A stretch of 64,000 nucleotides of DNA. Source: Rhodococcus sp. 105337 (GTDB lineage Bacteria; Actinomycetota; Actinomycetes; Mycobacteriales; Mycobacteriaceae). Position 1 is the stretch's first letter; each line of letters opens with the position of its first letter. The stretch covers positions 81,941-145,940 of the forward strand of contig NZ_JABAGQ010000012.1 in assembly GCF_012844225.1 (NCBI RefSeq), written 5' to 3'. Under the pieces are notes generated by a model. The model made no database searches and was not told where the DNA came from. It saw only the letters and a list, made by a program, of their open reading frames with translations. Both the position numbers and the translations under genes were made by a program. Shown here piece by piece: positions 46,973 through 54,235 of the stretch.

Positions 46973-47538
46973 CGGCGGCCGTCGCTGCCGCGCTCGCTGC
47001 CGCGGCCCTGCTGATCCTTCCGATCGCCGGCGGCAACGCTCGCCTCAGAGATGCGAAAGGTGTTCCCGGCCTGCAGGTATCGGCCGGACGCCCCGACCCG
47101 AATGCTGTGCCGGCTGCGTTCGACCTCTTCGCCGCATGTCTGCGCGCCGGAATGCCGGCGCCGTCGGCGGCCCGTGTCGTCGCGGAGTCGGCTCCACCGG
47201 ATTTCGCCGCGGCGCTGCGCAGGGGCGCCGACAGGCTCGCGCTCGGTGCCGATCCGGCCGAGGCATGGGACGGCCCGGGTGACGACCTGCTCGAGGACTT
47301 TGCGAGGGCTGCGCGGCGTTCGGCGAAATCCGGTTCACCCCTGTCGGAGACCGTGGCCGAACTGGCCGTCCGGTACCGGACGGAGGCGGAGGACCGGGTG
47401 GCCGCCGATATCGAGCGCGCGGGTGTGCTCGTCAGCGGCCCGCTCGGGTTGTGTTTTCTGCCTGCGTTCGTGTGTCTGGGCATCGTGCCGGTAGTGATCG
47501 GCCTGGCCAGGGACGTGCTCGGGGGAGGGCTGTTGTGA
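46969..47538 (+). CDS. tadC: Tad inner-membrane platform protein TadC
   Basis: 189 aa from ATG 46969, overlapping tadB by 4 nt. N-terminal helix (AAVAAALAAAALLILPIAGG), a type II secretion F domain (AAFDLFAACLRAGMPAPSAARVVAES and ARRSAKSGSPLSETVAELAVRYRTEAE) and a C-terminal pair of helices (GPLGLCFLPAFVCLGIVPVVIGLA). It is a shorter partner of TadB; the C-terminal helix pattern is the strongest family clue. It lies 41 nt upstream of the pilin gene. Confidence 0.88.
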   Translation: MTAAVAAALAAAALLILPIAGGNARLRDAKGVPGLQVSAGRPDPNAVPAAFDLFAACLRAGMPAPSAARVVAESAPPDFAAALRRGADRLALGADPAEAWDGPGDDLLEDFARAARRSAKSGSPLSETVAELAVRYRTEAEDRVAADIERAGVLVSGPLGLCFLPAFVCLGIVPVVIGLARDVLGGGLL

Positions 47539-47579
47539 AACGTCGGTGCGGACCGTCCGCGCCGCAAGGAGGGAAAATT

Positions 47580-47783
47580 ATGCGCACCATCGGTTTTCGG
47601 GGTTTCCGGAGTCGCGTGTCGGATCTCGTTGTGGACGACGACGGAATGAGTACGGCGGAGTACGCGATCGGAACCATCGCGGCAGCGGCGTTCGGTGCGG
47701 TCCTGTACGCGGTGGTGACCGGCGACTCGATCGTGTCGGCGTTGACCGGCATCGTCGAGCGCGCGCTCAACACAGCGGTGTGA
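47580..47783 (+). CDS. Flp-like pilin, DUF4244 family (Rv3656c-like)
   Basis: 67 aa from ATG 47580 with a strong AAGGAGGG. A basic N-terminus is followed by DDDGMSTAEYAIGTIAAAAFGAVLYAVV: a cleavage region (Gly-Met), Glu at position +4 or +5 of the mature part and a hydrophobic helix, the hallmarks of Flp/type IVb prepilins. It is probably cleaved by a prepilin peptidase that is not encoded in this window. It should be the abundant pilus subunit of the Tad locus. It overlaps the next gene by 4 nt. Confidence 0.88.
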   Translation: MRTIGFRGFRSRVSDLVVDDDGMSTAEYAIGTIAAAAFGAVLYAVVTGDSIVSALTGIVERALNTAV

Positions 47784-48166
47784 GACGCCGGGGGCCGAGC
47801 GTCGGTCGGTGCGAGGCGATCCGGGGATTCCGGGCCGGGGATGCCGGCGGCGTCACCGTCGAAGCGGCGCTTGCGATCGCGAGTCTGGTGACCGTGCTGG
47901 TCCTGTGCCTCGGTGCGGTGCTGAGCATCGCGTATCAGGTGCGGTGTCACGACGCGGCGCGAGAGGCGGCGCGACTCGCCGCACGAGGTGATCGCACACG
48001 GGCGGTCGAGGTGGCCGCCCGTGTCGCGCCCCCCGACGCCGGAATCACGCTGCGGGAGGAGGGAGATCTGATCGTGGCTGTCGTGACGGCCGAGAGTCCT
48101 CTGTTTCCTCTGGTGACCTTGACGGCCGAAGCCGTCTCGGTGCGGGAACCGGAGGGGTTGCGGTGA
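47780..48166 (+). CDS. TadE-like pseudopilin
   Basis: 128 aa from GTG 47780 (GTGA overlap). The TadE signature AGDAGGVTVEAALAIASLVTVLVLCLGAV provides a Gly-Val-Thr-Val-Glu cleavage motif plus a hydrophobic helix, followed by QVRCHDAAREAARLAARGD, typical for TadE proteins, and a periplasmic domain. It is a minor pilin of the Tad system, Rv3655c-like. In M. tuberculosis the homologue is reported to be secreted and to affect host cells; that cannot be judged here. Confidence 0.88.
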   Translation: MRRRGPSVGRCEAIRGFRAGDAGGVTVEAALAIASLVTVLVLCLGAVLSIAYQVRCHDAAREAARLAARGDRTRAVEVAARVAPPDAGITLREEGDLIVAVVTAESPLFPLVTLTAEAVSVREPEGLR

Positions 48167-48537
48167 TGTCGGACCGGCTTCCGGCGGGTGACCGCGGGAG
48201 CGCGAGCGTGATCGGCTGCGCCGTGATGGCGGCCCTGATCGCCGTCACCGCGACGCTGCTTCATGTCGGATCGGTCGTCGTCGCACGGCACCGTGCGCAG
48301 GGCGCGGCCGACCTCGCCGCGGTGGCCGTCGCGTCGGCGCTCGATCGCGGTGTCGTGGCGGCGTGCGAGGCGGCCGAGCCCATCGCGCTTCGCATGCACG
48401 TGCGGGTGCGACGATGCGACATCGAGAACTGGTACGCGCTCCTCGAGGTGACCGCTCCGGTGTCGTCGCTCTTCGGCGGGGACGAAGCGAGGGCGGTCGC
48501 GCGAGCGGGTCCGGCCGCGGTGACAGGCACCGAATGA
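48163..48537 (+). CDS. TadE/TadG-like secreted protein (Rv3654c-like)
   Basis: 124 aa from GTG 48163, overlapping the previous gene by 4 nt. The start GDRGSASVIGCAVMAALIAVTATLLHVGSVVVARHRAQGAADLAAVAVASAL matches the TadG-type membrane segment (Rv3654c family): one helix, then the RAQGAADLAAVA motif common to helicase/secretion-neighbourhood TadE-like proteins. The periplasmic part has two Cys. It is the last gene of the Tad operon; two CRP/GlxR sites begin 27 nt after its stop. Confidence 0.85.
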   Translation: MMSDRLPAGDRGSASVIGCAVMAALIAVTATLLHVGSVVVARHRAQGAADLAAVAVASALDRGVVAACEAAEPIALRMHVRVRRCDIENWYALLEVTAPVSSLFGGDEARAVARAGPAAVTGTE

Positions 48538-48563
48538 GGAGCGGACCGTCCGATCGAGACCGA

Positions 48564-48595
48564 TGTGACACCCATCACATGTGACGGGTGTCACA
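48564..48595. promoter_or_regulatory. Two abutting CRP/GlxR operators before dppA
   Basis: TGTGACACCCATCACA (48564-48579) and TGTGACGGGTGTCACA (48580-48595) each match TGTGA-N6-TCACA exactly and touch end to end. TGTGACACCC and GGGTGTCACA also form a larger 10-bp inverted repeat. They lie 341 nt upstream of dppA. Confidence 0.85.
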
Positions 48596-48935
48596 CATGA
48601 CTGAGGGCTCCGGCGCCGTCGGCCACTTGCCGGATTTACGAGGCCTCGGGGCGCGGTGTAGTGCTGCGATAACGCTTCCGGTGGATGGAAGCGCGGATTC
48701 GCTCGGCTCGCCCGGCCCGTGCGACCCCCGCTCGTCGCGTTAAGGACGCATTTCGTCGGGTTCGTCGGGCTTTCTTTCCGGCGGGGCGTGCACGTCCGTC
48801 GCTAGGCGTGTGTCTAGAGTCAACCGACGTTCCGGGCCGCACGGTCTTGTTCTTGTGGCTCACACCGACACCGTGGATCATCGCGGACTTCGTGGACAGC
48901 GGTGCTGTCCCGTTGGGGCTGAGGAAGGATTGATT
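48596..48935 (+). promoter_or_regulatory. Long dppA upstream region
   Basis: 340 bp between the CRP/GlxR sites and dppA without a convincing gene. One 82-codon reading frame (48685-48933) is Arg/Pro-rich and has no family resemblance. It probably contains the dpp promoter and a 5' leader; a TCTAGAGTC sequence at about 48812 is a possible -10 region. Ribosome-binding site GAGGAAGG (48921-48928). Confidence 0.45.
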
Positions 48936-50552
48936 TTGAGGATCAAGCGCACGATCGCGGTCGTGTCGGTGGGCTTCGTAGCCGTCGGCATGCTTGCGGC
49001 ATGTGGCGGCAGTAGTGCTGCCGGCAGTAGTGAGGGCACGTACAGCCTGTACATCGGTCAACCCGAGAACCCCCTGGTTCCCGGCAACACCACCGAGAGT
49101 GAGGGCAACCAGGTCCTCAAGGCGCTGTTCGCGCCCTTGGTGAACTACAACGACGAGACCAGCGAGGTCGAGTACACCGGCGTCGCAGAGTCGGTCGAGT
49201 CCGAGGACCAGGTCAACTGGACCATCAAGCTGAAGCCGGACTGGACGTTCCACGACGGGACTCCCGTCAATGCCAAGTCCTACGTCGACGCCTGGAACTA
49301 CACCGCGCTGAGCACCAACGCATACGGCGCGTCGTACTTCTTCGAGAACGTGAAGGGCTACGACGATCTGCAGGCCGCAGAGGGCGGCGAGCCGGCCGCG
49401 ACCACCATGTCCGGTCTGAAGGCAGTGGACGACTCGACCATCTCGGTCGAGCTGAAGGAGCCCTTCGCGATCTACCCGATCACGCTCGGGTACTCGGCGT
49501 TCATGCCGCTGCCCGAAGCCTTCTTCTCCGATCCCGAGGGCTTCGGCCGTCGTCCGATCGGCAACGGCCCGTTCAAGGCCGACGAGGACTTCGTCGACGG
49601 TCAGGGCTTCACCGTGACCAAGTACGAGGACTACGCCGGTGAGAACGCCGCGCAGTCGAACGGCGTGCAGTTCAAGGTCTACACCGAACTGGCCACCGGT
49701 TACACGGACGTCCAGGCCGGCGGCCTCGACGTGATGCTGGACCTGCCGCCGGACGCGTGGGCCACCGCTCGCGATCAGTTCGGTGATCGCTACCTCGAGC
49801 GCCCGCGCCCCGACATCACCTCGCTCAGCTTCCCCACCTACGACCCGCGTTTCTCGGATCCCCGTGTCCGTGAAGCCTTCTCGATGGCCATCGATCGTGG
49901 AGCCATCACCGAGGCCATCTTCACCAACACTCGTACGCCGGCCAAGTCCTTCGGGTCCCCGGTCGTCGAGGGTTACCGTGAGGACGCCTGTGGCGCTAAG
50001 TGTGAGCTGAACGTCGAGCAGGCCAACAAGCTTCTCGACGAGGCCGGCTTCGATCGCAGCCAGCCCGTTGATCTGTGGTTCAACGCCGGAGCCGCGCACG
50101 ACCCGTGGATGACCGCGGTCGGTAACCAGATCCGCAGCAACCTCGGTATCGAGTACGTGCTGCGCGGCGATCTGCAGTTCGCGCAGTACCTGCCGTTGCA
50201 GGACGAGAAGGGCATGACCGGCCCGTTCCGCTTCGCCTGGATCATGGACTACCCGTCCCTGTACAACTTCCTCGCACCGATCTACAGCACCAGCGCATTG
50301 CCGCCCGCGGGCTCGAACAACACCTTCTACAGCAACCCCGAGTTCGACGCGGCCCTGTCGGCCGGTAACAACGCCGACTCGCTCGAGGCTGCCACGACGG
50401 AGTACCAGAAGGCCGAGGACATCCTGTTCCGCGACATGCCTTCCGCACCGCTGTTCTACGGTCTCAACCAGGCCGTGTACAGCGACCGGGTCGACAACGT
50501 GAAGATCGACGCGTTCGGCGACATCGTGGTCGAAGACGTCACGGTCAACTGA
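48936..50552 (+). CDS. dppA: Dipeptide/oligopeptide-binding lipoprotein DppA
   Basis: 538 aa from TTG 48936, 7 nt after GAGGAAGG. The signal peptide ends in a lipobox (GMLAACGG, Cys about 23), so the mature protein is membrane-anchored outside the cell. It is a family 5 solute-binding protein: NWTIKLKPDWTFHDGTPVNA, RRPIGNGPFK and DPRVREAFSMAIDRGAI are characteristic. It captures peptides (haem is an alternative for the mycobacterial homologue Rv3666c) and hands them to DppBC. The two CRP/GlxR sites upstream suggest cAMP control. A strong hairpin separates it from dppB. Confidence 0.93.
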   Translation: MRIKRTIAVVSVGFVAVGMLAACGGSSAAGSSEGTYSLYIGQPENPLVPGNTTESEGNQVLKALFAPLVNYNDETSEVEYTGVAESVESEDQVNWTIKLKPDWTFHDGTPVNAKSYVDAWNYTALSTNAYGASYFFENVKGYDDLQAAEGGEPAATTMSGLKAVDDSTISVELKEPFAIYPITLGYSAFMPLPEAFFSDPEGFGRRPIGNGPFKADEDFVDGQGFTVTKYEDYAGENAAQSNGVQFKVYTELATGYTDVQAGGLDVMLDLPPDAWATARDQFGDRYLERPRPDITSLSFPTYDPRFSDPRVREAFSMAIDRGAITEAIFTNTRTPAKSFGSPVVEGYREDACGAKCELNVEQANKLLDEAGFDRSQPVDLWFNAGAAHDPWMTAVGNQIRSNLGIEYVLRGDLQFAQYLPLQDEKGMTGPFRFAWIMDYPSLYNFLAPIYSTSALPPAGSNNTFYSNPEFDAALSAGNNADSLEAATTEYQKAEDILFRDMPSAPLFYGLNQAVYSDRVDNVKIDAFGDIVVEDVTVN

Positions 50553-50558
50553 GTGACA

Positions 50559-50598
50559 AGTGGTGGGGTGTTTCGCACAAGCGAGGCACCCCACCACT
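50559..50598 (+). terminator. Intra-operon hairpin between dppA and dppB
   Basis: AGTGGTGGGGTG (50559-50570) / CACCCCACCACT (50587-50598), a perfect 12-bp stem with a 16-nt loop right after the dppA stop. It probably stabilises the dppA mRNA 3' end or partly terminates, giving more binding protein than permease. Confidence 0.7.
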
Positions 50599-50632
50599 GT
50601 GTAGGACGTTCTGTTCCGTATAGGAGAACCCA

Positions 50633-51556
50633 GTGGGTCGCTTCATCACGCGCCGATTGCTGCTGACCATTCCGGTCCTGATCGGCGCCTCTTTTCTGAT
50701 CTTTGCGATGGTCTACGCCCTCCCGGGCGACCCCATTCGTGCCCTCGCGGGTGATCGTCCGCTCGCGCCCGCGGTCATCGCGCAGCTTCGCGCCCAGTAC
50801 AACCTGGACGATCCGTTCTTCGTCCAGTACATCAAGTACGTCGGCGGACTTCTGCAGGGCGACTTCGGTTCCGACTTCTCCGGAAGGCCGGTGCTGGACA
50901 CCATCGCGCAACGGATGCCGGTCACCATGCAGTTGACGGCGGTAGCCGTCGCCTTCGAGGTCGTCATCGGTATCACGGCCGGCGTGCTCGCAGCCCTGCG
51001 TCGCAACTCCTTCTTCGACAACCTGGTGCTCGTCTCGTCGACACTGCTGGTGTCGGTGCCGGTGTTCGTCCTCGGCTTCGTCTCGCAGTACGTCCTCGGA
51101 TACAAGCTGGGACTGTTCCCGATCGCCGGTATCAACAACGGCTGGTACAGCTTCCTGCTCCCGGGCCTGGTGCTCGCGTCGCTGTCGATGGCATACGTTG
51201 CCCGGCTGACTCGCACCGCGGTGTCGGAGTCGATGGCCGCCGATTACATTCGCACCGCGCGGGCCAAGGGCGTCGGGTATCGACGCATCGTGGTCCGGCA
51301 TGCGCTGCGTAACAGCTTGATACCCGTGGTGACCTTCATCGGCGCCGATATCGGCGCACTGCTGGGCGGCGCGATCATCACCGAATCGGTGTTCAACATT
51401 CCCGGACTGGGCCGCGCAATCTTCGACGCTGTACAGAACCAGGAAGGTGCGGTGGTCGTCGGCATCGTCACGCTGATGGTCTTCTTCTACATCTTCTTCA
51501 ACCTCGTCGTGGACGTGCTGTACGCATTCCTCGACCCCCGGATCAGATACGAGTAG
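50633..51556 (+). CDS. dppB: Dipeptide ABC transporter permease DppB
   Basis: 307 aa from GTG 50633 (TAGGAGAACC upstream). Six transmembrane helices, beginning ITRRLLLTIPVLIGASFLIFAMVYALPGDP, the standard DppB/OppB N-terminus. The EAA loop that docks the ATPase is DYIRTARAKGVGYRRIVVRHALRN. The C-terminus FNLVVDVLYAFLDPRIRYE is typical. It forms the membrane channel with DppC, whose gene starts 4 nt later. Confidence 0.95.
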   Translation: MGRFITRRLLLTIPVLIGASFLIFAMVYALPGDPIRALAGDRPLAPAVIAQLRAQYNLDDPFFVQYIKYVGGLLQGDFGSDFSGRPVLDTIAQRMPVTMQLTAVAVAFEVVIGITAGVLAALRRNSFFDNLVLVSSTLLVSVPVFVLGFVSQYVLGYKLGLFPIAGINNGWYSFLLPGLVLASLSMAYVARLTRTAVSESMAADYIRTARAKGVGYRRIVVRHALRNSLIPVVTFIGADIGALLGGAIITESVFNIPGLGRAIFDAVQNQEGAVVVGIVTLMVFFYIFFNLVVDVLYAFLDPRIRYE

Positions 51557-51560
51557 TGGT

Positions 51561-52502
51561 ATGGATTCCAAAAATGCCGAGGCCGCCCGTACACATGCCG
51601 TGGAGGAGGGCGAGCCGGGCAATGTCATGACGGGCGAAGCCGTCCAACTGGTGGGCCAGGCGAGCTTGTGGGGCAACGCGTGGAAGAAGTTGCGCCGCAG
51701 CGTGTTCTTCTGGTTCGGCGGGATCATCACCATCGTCCTGGTGATGATGGCGCTGATGCCGCAGCTGTTCGCCCGCGGCATCGACCCTCGGGCGTGCAAC
51801 CTGTCCGACAGCCGCCGGCCACCGAGTGCACAGCACTGGTTCGGAACGGATCTGCAGGGCTGCGACTACTACGCCAACGTGATCTACGGTGCCCGCGTCT
51901 CCCTGAGCATCGGCCTCCTCGCAGTCATCGGTGTCCTGATCATCGGTGTGCTGATCGGTGCGCTCGCCGGCTATTTCGGTGGCGCCCTCGACAGCGTGCT
52001 CGCCCGTTTCACGGACATCTTCTTCGGCATCCCGCTCCTGCTCGGCGCGCTGGTGCTGCTGACGGTGACGTCCGAGCGGACCATCTGGACCGTGTCGCTG
52101 GCACTGATCACTTTCGGCTGGATGACAGCAATGCGCCTGGTGCGTTCGTCGGTCATCGCCATCAAGGAGAGCGAGTACGTTCAGGCCGCCCAGGTGCTGG
52201 GAGCCTCGACCTTCCGCATCCTGGTCCGGCACATTCTGCCGAACGCGCTGACCCCTGTTCTGGTCTACGCCACCATCGCCGTCGGTACGTTCATTGCCGC
52301 GGAATCAGCACTGTCGTACCTCGGTATCGGCTTGCAAATGCCCGCCATGTCATGGGGCCTGCAGATCAACCTGGGCCAGAACTACATCTCGACGTCGCCG
52401 CACCTGGTGCTGTTCCCGGCCGCGTTCCTGTCGGTGACCGTGCTGGCCTTCATTCTCATGGGTGATGCGCTGCGAGATGCGCTCGACCCGAAACGGAGCT
52501 GA
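51561..52502 (+). CDS. dppC: Dipeptide ABC transporter permease DppC
   Basis: 313 aa. A hydrophilic N-terminal tail (about 1-45) precedes the OppC_N helix, then HWFGTDLQGCDYYANVIYGARVSLSIG, the usual DppC/OppC block (GTDxxGRD-like, here GTDLQGCD). The EAA loop is EYVQAAQVLGASTFRILVRHILPN. The C-terminus ILMGDALRDALDPK is conserved. It pairs with DppB. The start is 4 nt after the dppB stop, and dppD follows by 4 nt. Confidence 0.95.
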   Translation: MDSKNAEAARTHAVEEGEPGNVMTGEAVQLVGQASLWGNAWKKLRRSVFFWFGGIITIVLVMMALMPQLFARGIDPRACNLSDSRRPPSAQHWFGTDLQGCDYYANVIYGARVSLSIGLLAVIGVLIIGVLIGALAGYFGGALDSVLARFTDIFFGIPLLLGALVLLTVTSERTIWTVSLALITFGWMTAMRLVRSSVIAIKESEYVQAAQVLGASTFRILVRHILPNALTPVLVYATIAVGTFIAAESALSYLGIGLQMPAMSWGLQINLGQNYISTSPHLVLFPAAFLSVTVLAFILMGDALRDALDPKRS

Positions 52503-52506
52503 CGCA

Positions 52507-54219
52507 ATGAGTGTCGACACGATCGACGAGACCACGACCGACCGCGCAATCCTCGGAGTCTCCGGTCTGACCATCGACTTCGAGGTGGACAAGACCTGGA
52601 GAACAGCCGTACGTGACGTCTCGTTCGAGGTGGCGCGGGGCGAAATCCTGGCGATCGTCGGCGAATCCGGATCGGGTAAATCGACGACGGCCATGGCCGT
52701 ACCGGGTCTGCTCGCCGACAACAGCCGTGTCCGCGGCAGCATCACTCTCGACGGTCGTGAACTCGTCGGTCTGTCGGAACGTGAACTGAACTCGGTGCGC
52801 GGCAAAGACATTGCCGTGATCTTCCAGGAGCCCATGACGGCCCTGAACCCCGTCTACACGATCGGGTGGCAGATAACCGAGGCCATTCGCTCGCACTCGG
52901 ACATGACCAAAGCGCAGGCCAAGGAGCGTGTGATCGAGCTGCTCCGTCTCGTGGATATGCCCGAACCGGAGAAGCGGGTCAAGTACTACCCGCACCAGCT
53001 TTCCGGCGGGCAGCGCCAGCGAGCGATGATCGCCCAGGCGCTGGCCTCCGAACCGTCGGTGCTCATCGCCGACGAGCCCACCACAGCGCTCGACGTCACG
53101 GTGCAGGCCGAGATCCTGCAGCTGATGCGGGATCTGCGCGAACGCGTGGACGCGGCGATCGTGCTCATCACGCACGACATGGGTGTCGTCGCCGACATGG
53201 CCGACCGCATCCTCGTCATGCGCAACGGTGCCATCGTCGAGCAGGGGACGTCGGACAAGGTCTTCAACAAGCCGGAGCACGCCTACACCCGTGAACTGCT
53301 GGCGTCGGTGCCCCACCTCGGCTCGCGGGTCGGCGAAGCCGGAACCGACGACACCCCGGACGTGCGGTACGCACTCGAAATCGTCGACGGCGTGATCGAG
53401 TACCCCGGGGCGCGTCGCAACAGCGGCTTCCGGGCGGTCGACGGCGTGAGCCTCAACATCGAGCCCGGTGAGGTCGTGGGACTCGTCGGAGAGTCCGGTT
53501 CGGGCAAGTCGACGATCGGCAAGGCCGTAGTGGGATTGCTCAAGTTGCACTCCGGCTCACTGTCCGTTGCGGGCACCGACATCACGAAGATGTCGACACG
53601 CGATCTGCGCCCGGTCCGCCGCAAGGTCGGCATCGTGTTCCAGGACCCGGGTTCGTCGCTGAACCCGCGCTGGCCCATCGGACAGTCCATCGGCGAGCCG
53701 ATGCTGCTGCACACCGAAATGGACCGCACCCAGCGCGACAAGAAGGTCGAGGAACTGCTCGATCAGGTTCAGTTGCCGCGAGACATGCGCAACCGCTACC
53801 CGCATCAGCTTTCCGGTGGTCAGCGTCAGCGCGTGGGTATCGCCCGGGCGCTGGCTCTCGAACCGACACTGCTGGTGGCGGACGAACCGACGTCGGCGCT
53901 CGACGTCTCGGTGCAGGCCAAGGTGCTCGAGCTGTTCCAGGAACTGCAGCGCGAATACGGCTTCGCATGCCTGTTCATCAGCCACGACCTTGCCGTCGTG
54001 GAGGTGCTTGCACGTCGTATCGCGGTGATGCGGGCCGGCAAGCTCGTGGAGTTCGACCGGACCGATCGTATTCTGCGGTCGCCGTCCGATCCGTACACCA
54101 AGCGGTTGTTGGCGGCTGTCCCGGTTCCGGACCCGGCCCAGCAGGCGCTCCGGCGGAAAGAGCGTGCGGCACTGCTGGCCGCCGAACGTGCCGAGGACGA
54201 GCACAGGCCGGCGGTCTGA
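52507..54219 (+). CDS. dppD: Dipeptide ABC transporter ATPase, fused DppD-DppF
   Basis: 570 aa from ATG 52507. Two complete ABC domains in one chain: the first (about 15-275) with Walker A GESGSGKSTT, signature LSGGQRQRAMIAQAL and Walker B LIADEPTTALD; the second (about 310-555) with GESGSGKSTI, LSGGQRQRVGIARAL and LVADEPTSALD. Each ends in the oligopeptide-transporter C-terminal motif (HAYTRELLASVP, DPYTKRLLAAVP). It therefore replaces separate DppD and DppF, as in Rv3663c. It energises DppBC. The downstream gene converges on the other strand. Confidence 0.95.
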   Translation: MSVDTIDETTTDRAILGVSGLTIDFEVDKTWRTAVRDVSFEVARGEILAIVGESGSGKSTTAMAVPGLLADNSRVRGSITLDGRELVGLSERELNSVRGKDIAVIFQEPMTALNPVYTIGWQITEAIRSHSDMTKAQAKERVIELLRLVDMPEPEKRVKYYPHQLSGGQRQRAMIAQALASEPSVLIADEPTTALDVTVQAEILQLMRDLRERVDAAIVLITHDMGVVADMADRILVMRNGAIVEQGTSDKVFNKPEHAYTRELLASVPHLGSRVGEAGTDDTPDVRYALEIVDGVIEYPGARRNSGFRAVDGVSLNIEPGEVVGLVGESGSGKSTIGKAVVGLLKLHSGSLSVAGTDITKMSTRDLRPVRRKVGIVFQDPGSSLNPRWPIGQSIGEPMLLHTEMDRTQRDKKVEELLDQVQLPRDMRNRYPHQLSGGQRQRVGIARALALEPTLLVADEPTSALDVSVQAKVLELFQELQREYGFACLFISHDLAVVEVLARRIAVMRAGKLVEFDRTDRILRSPSDPYTKRLLAAVPVPDPAQQALRRKERAALLAAERAEDEHRPAV

Positions 54220-54235
54220 CGGTTGTAATGCGGTG

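Noticed and set aside
48685..48933. 82-codon ORF between the CRP/GlxR sites and dppA
   Set aside because: Arg/Pro-rich, no ribosome-binding site or family resemblance; more likely promoter and leader region.
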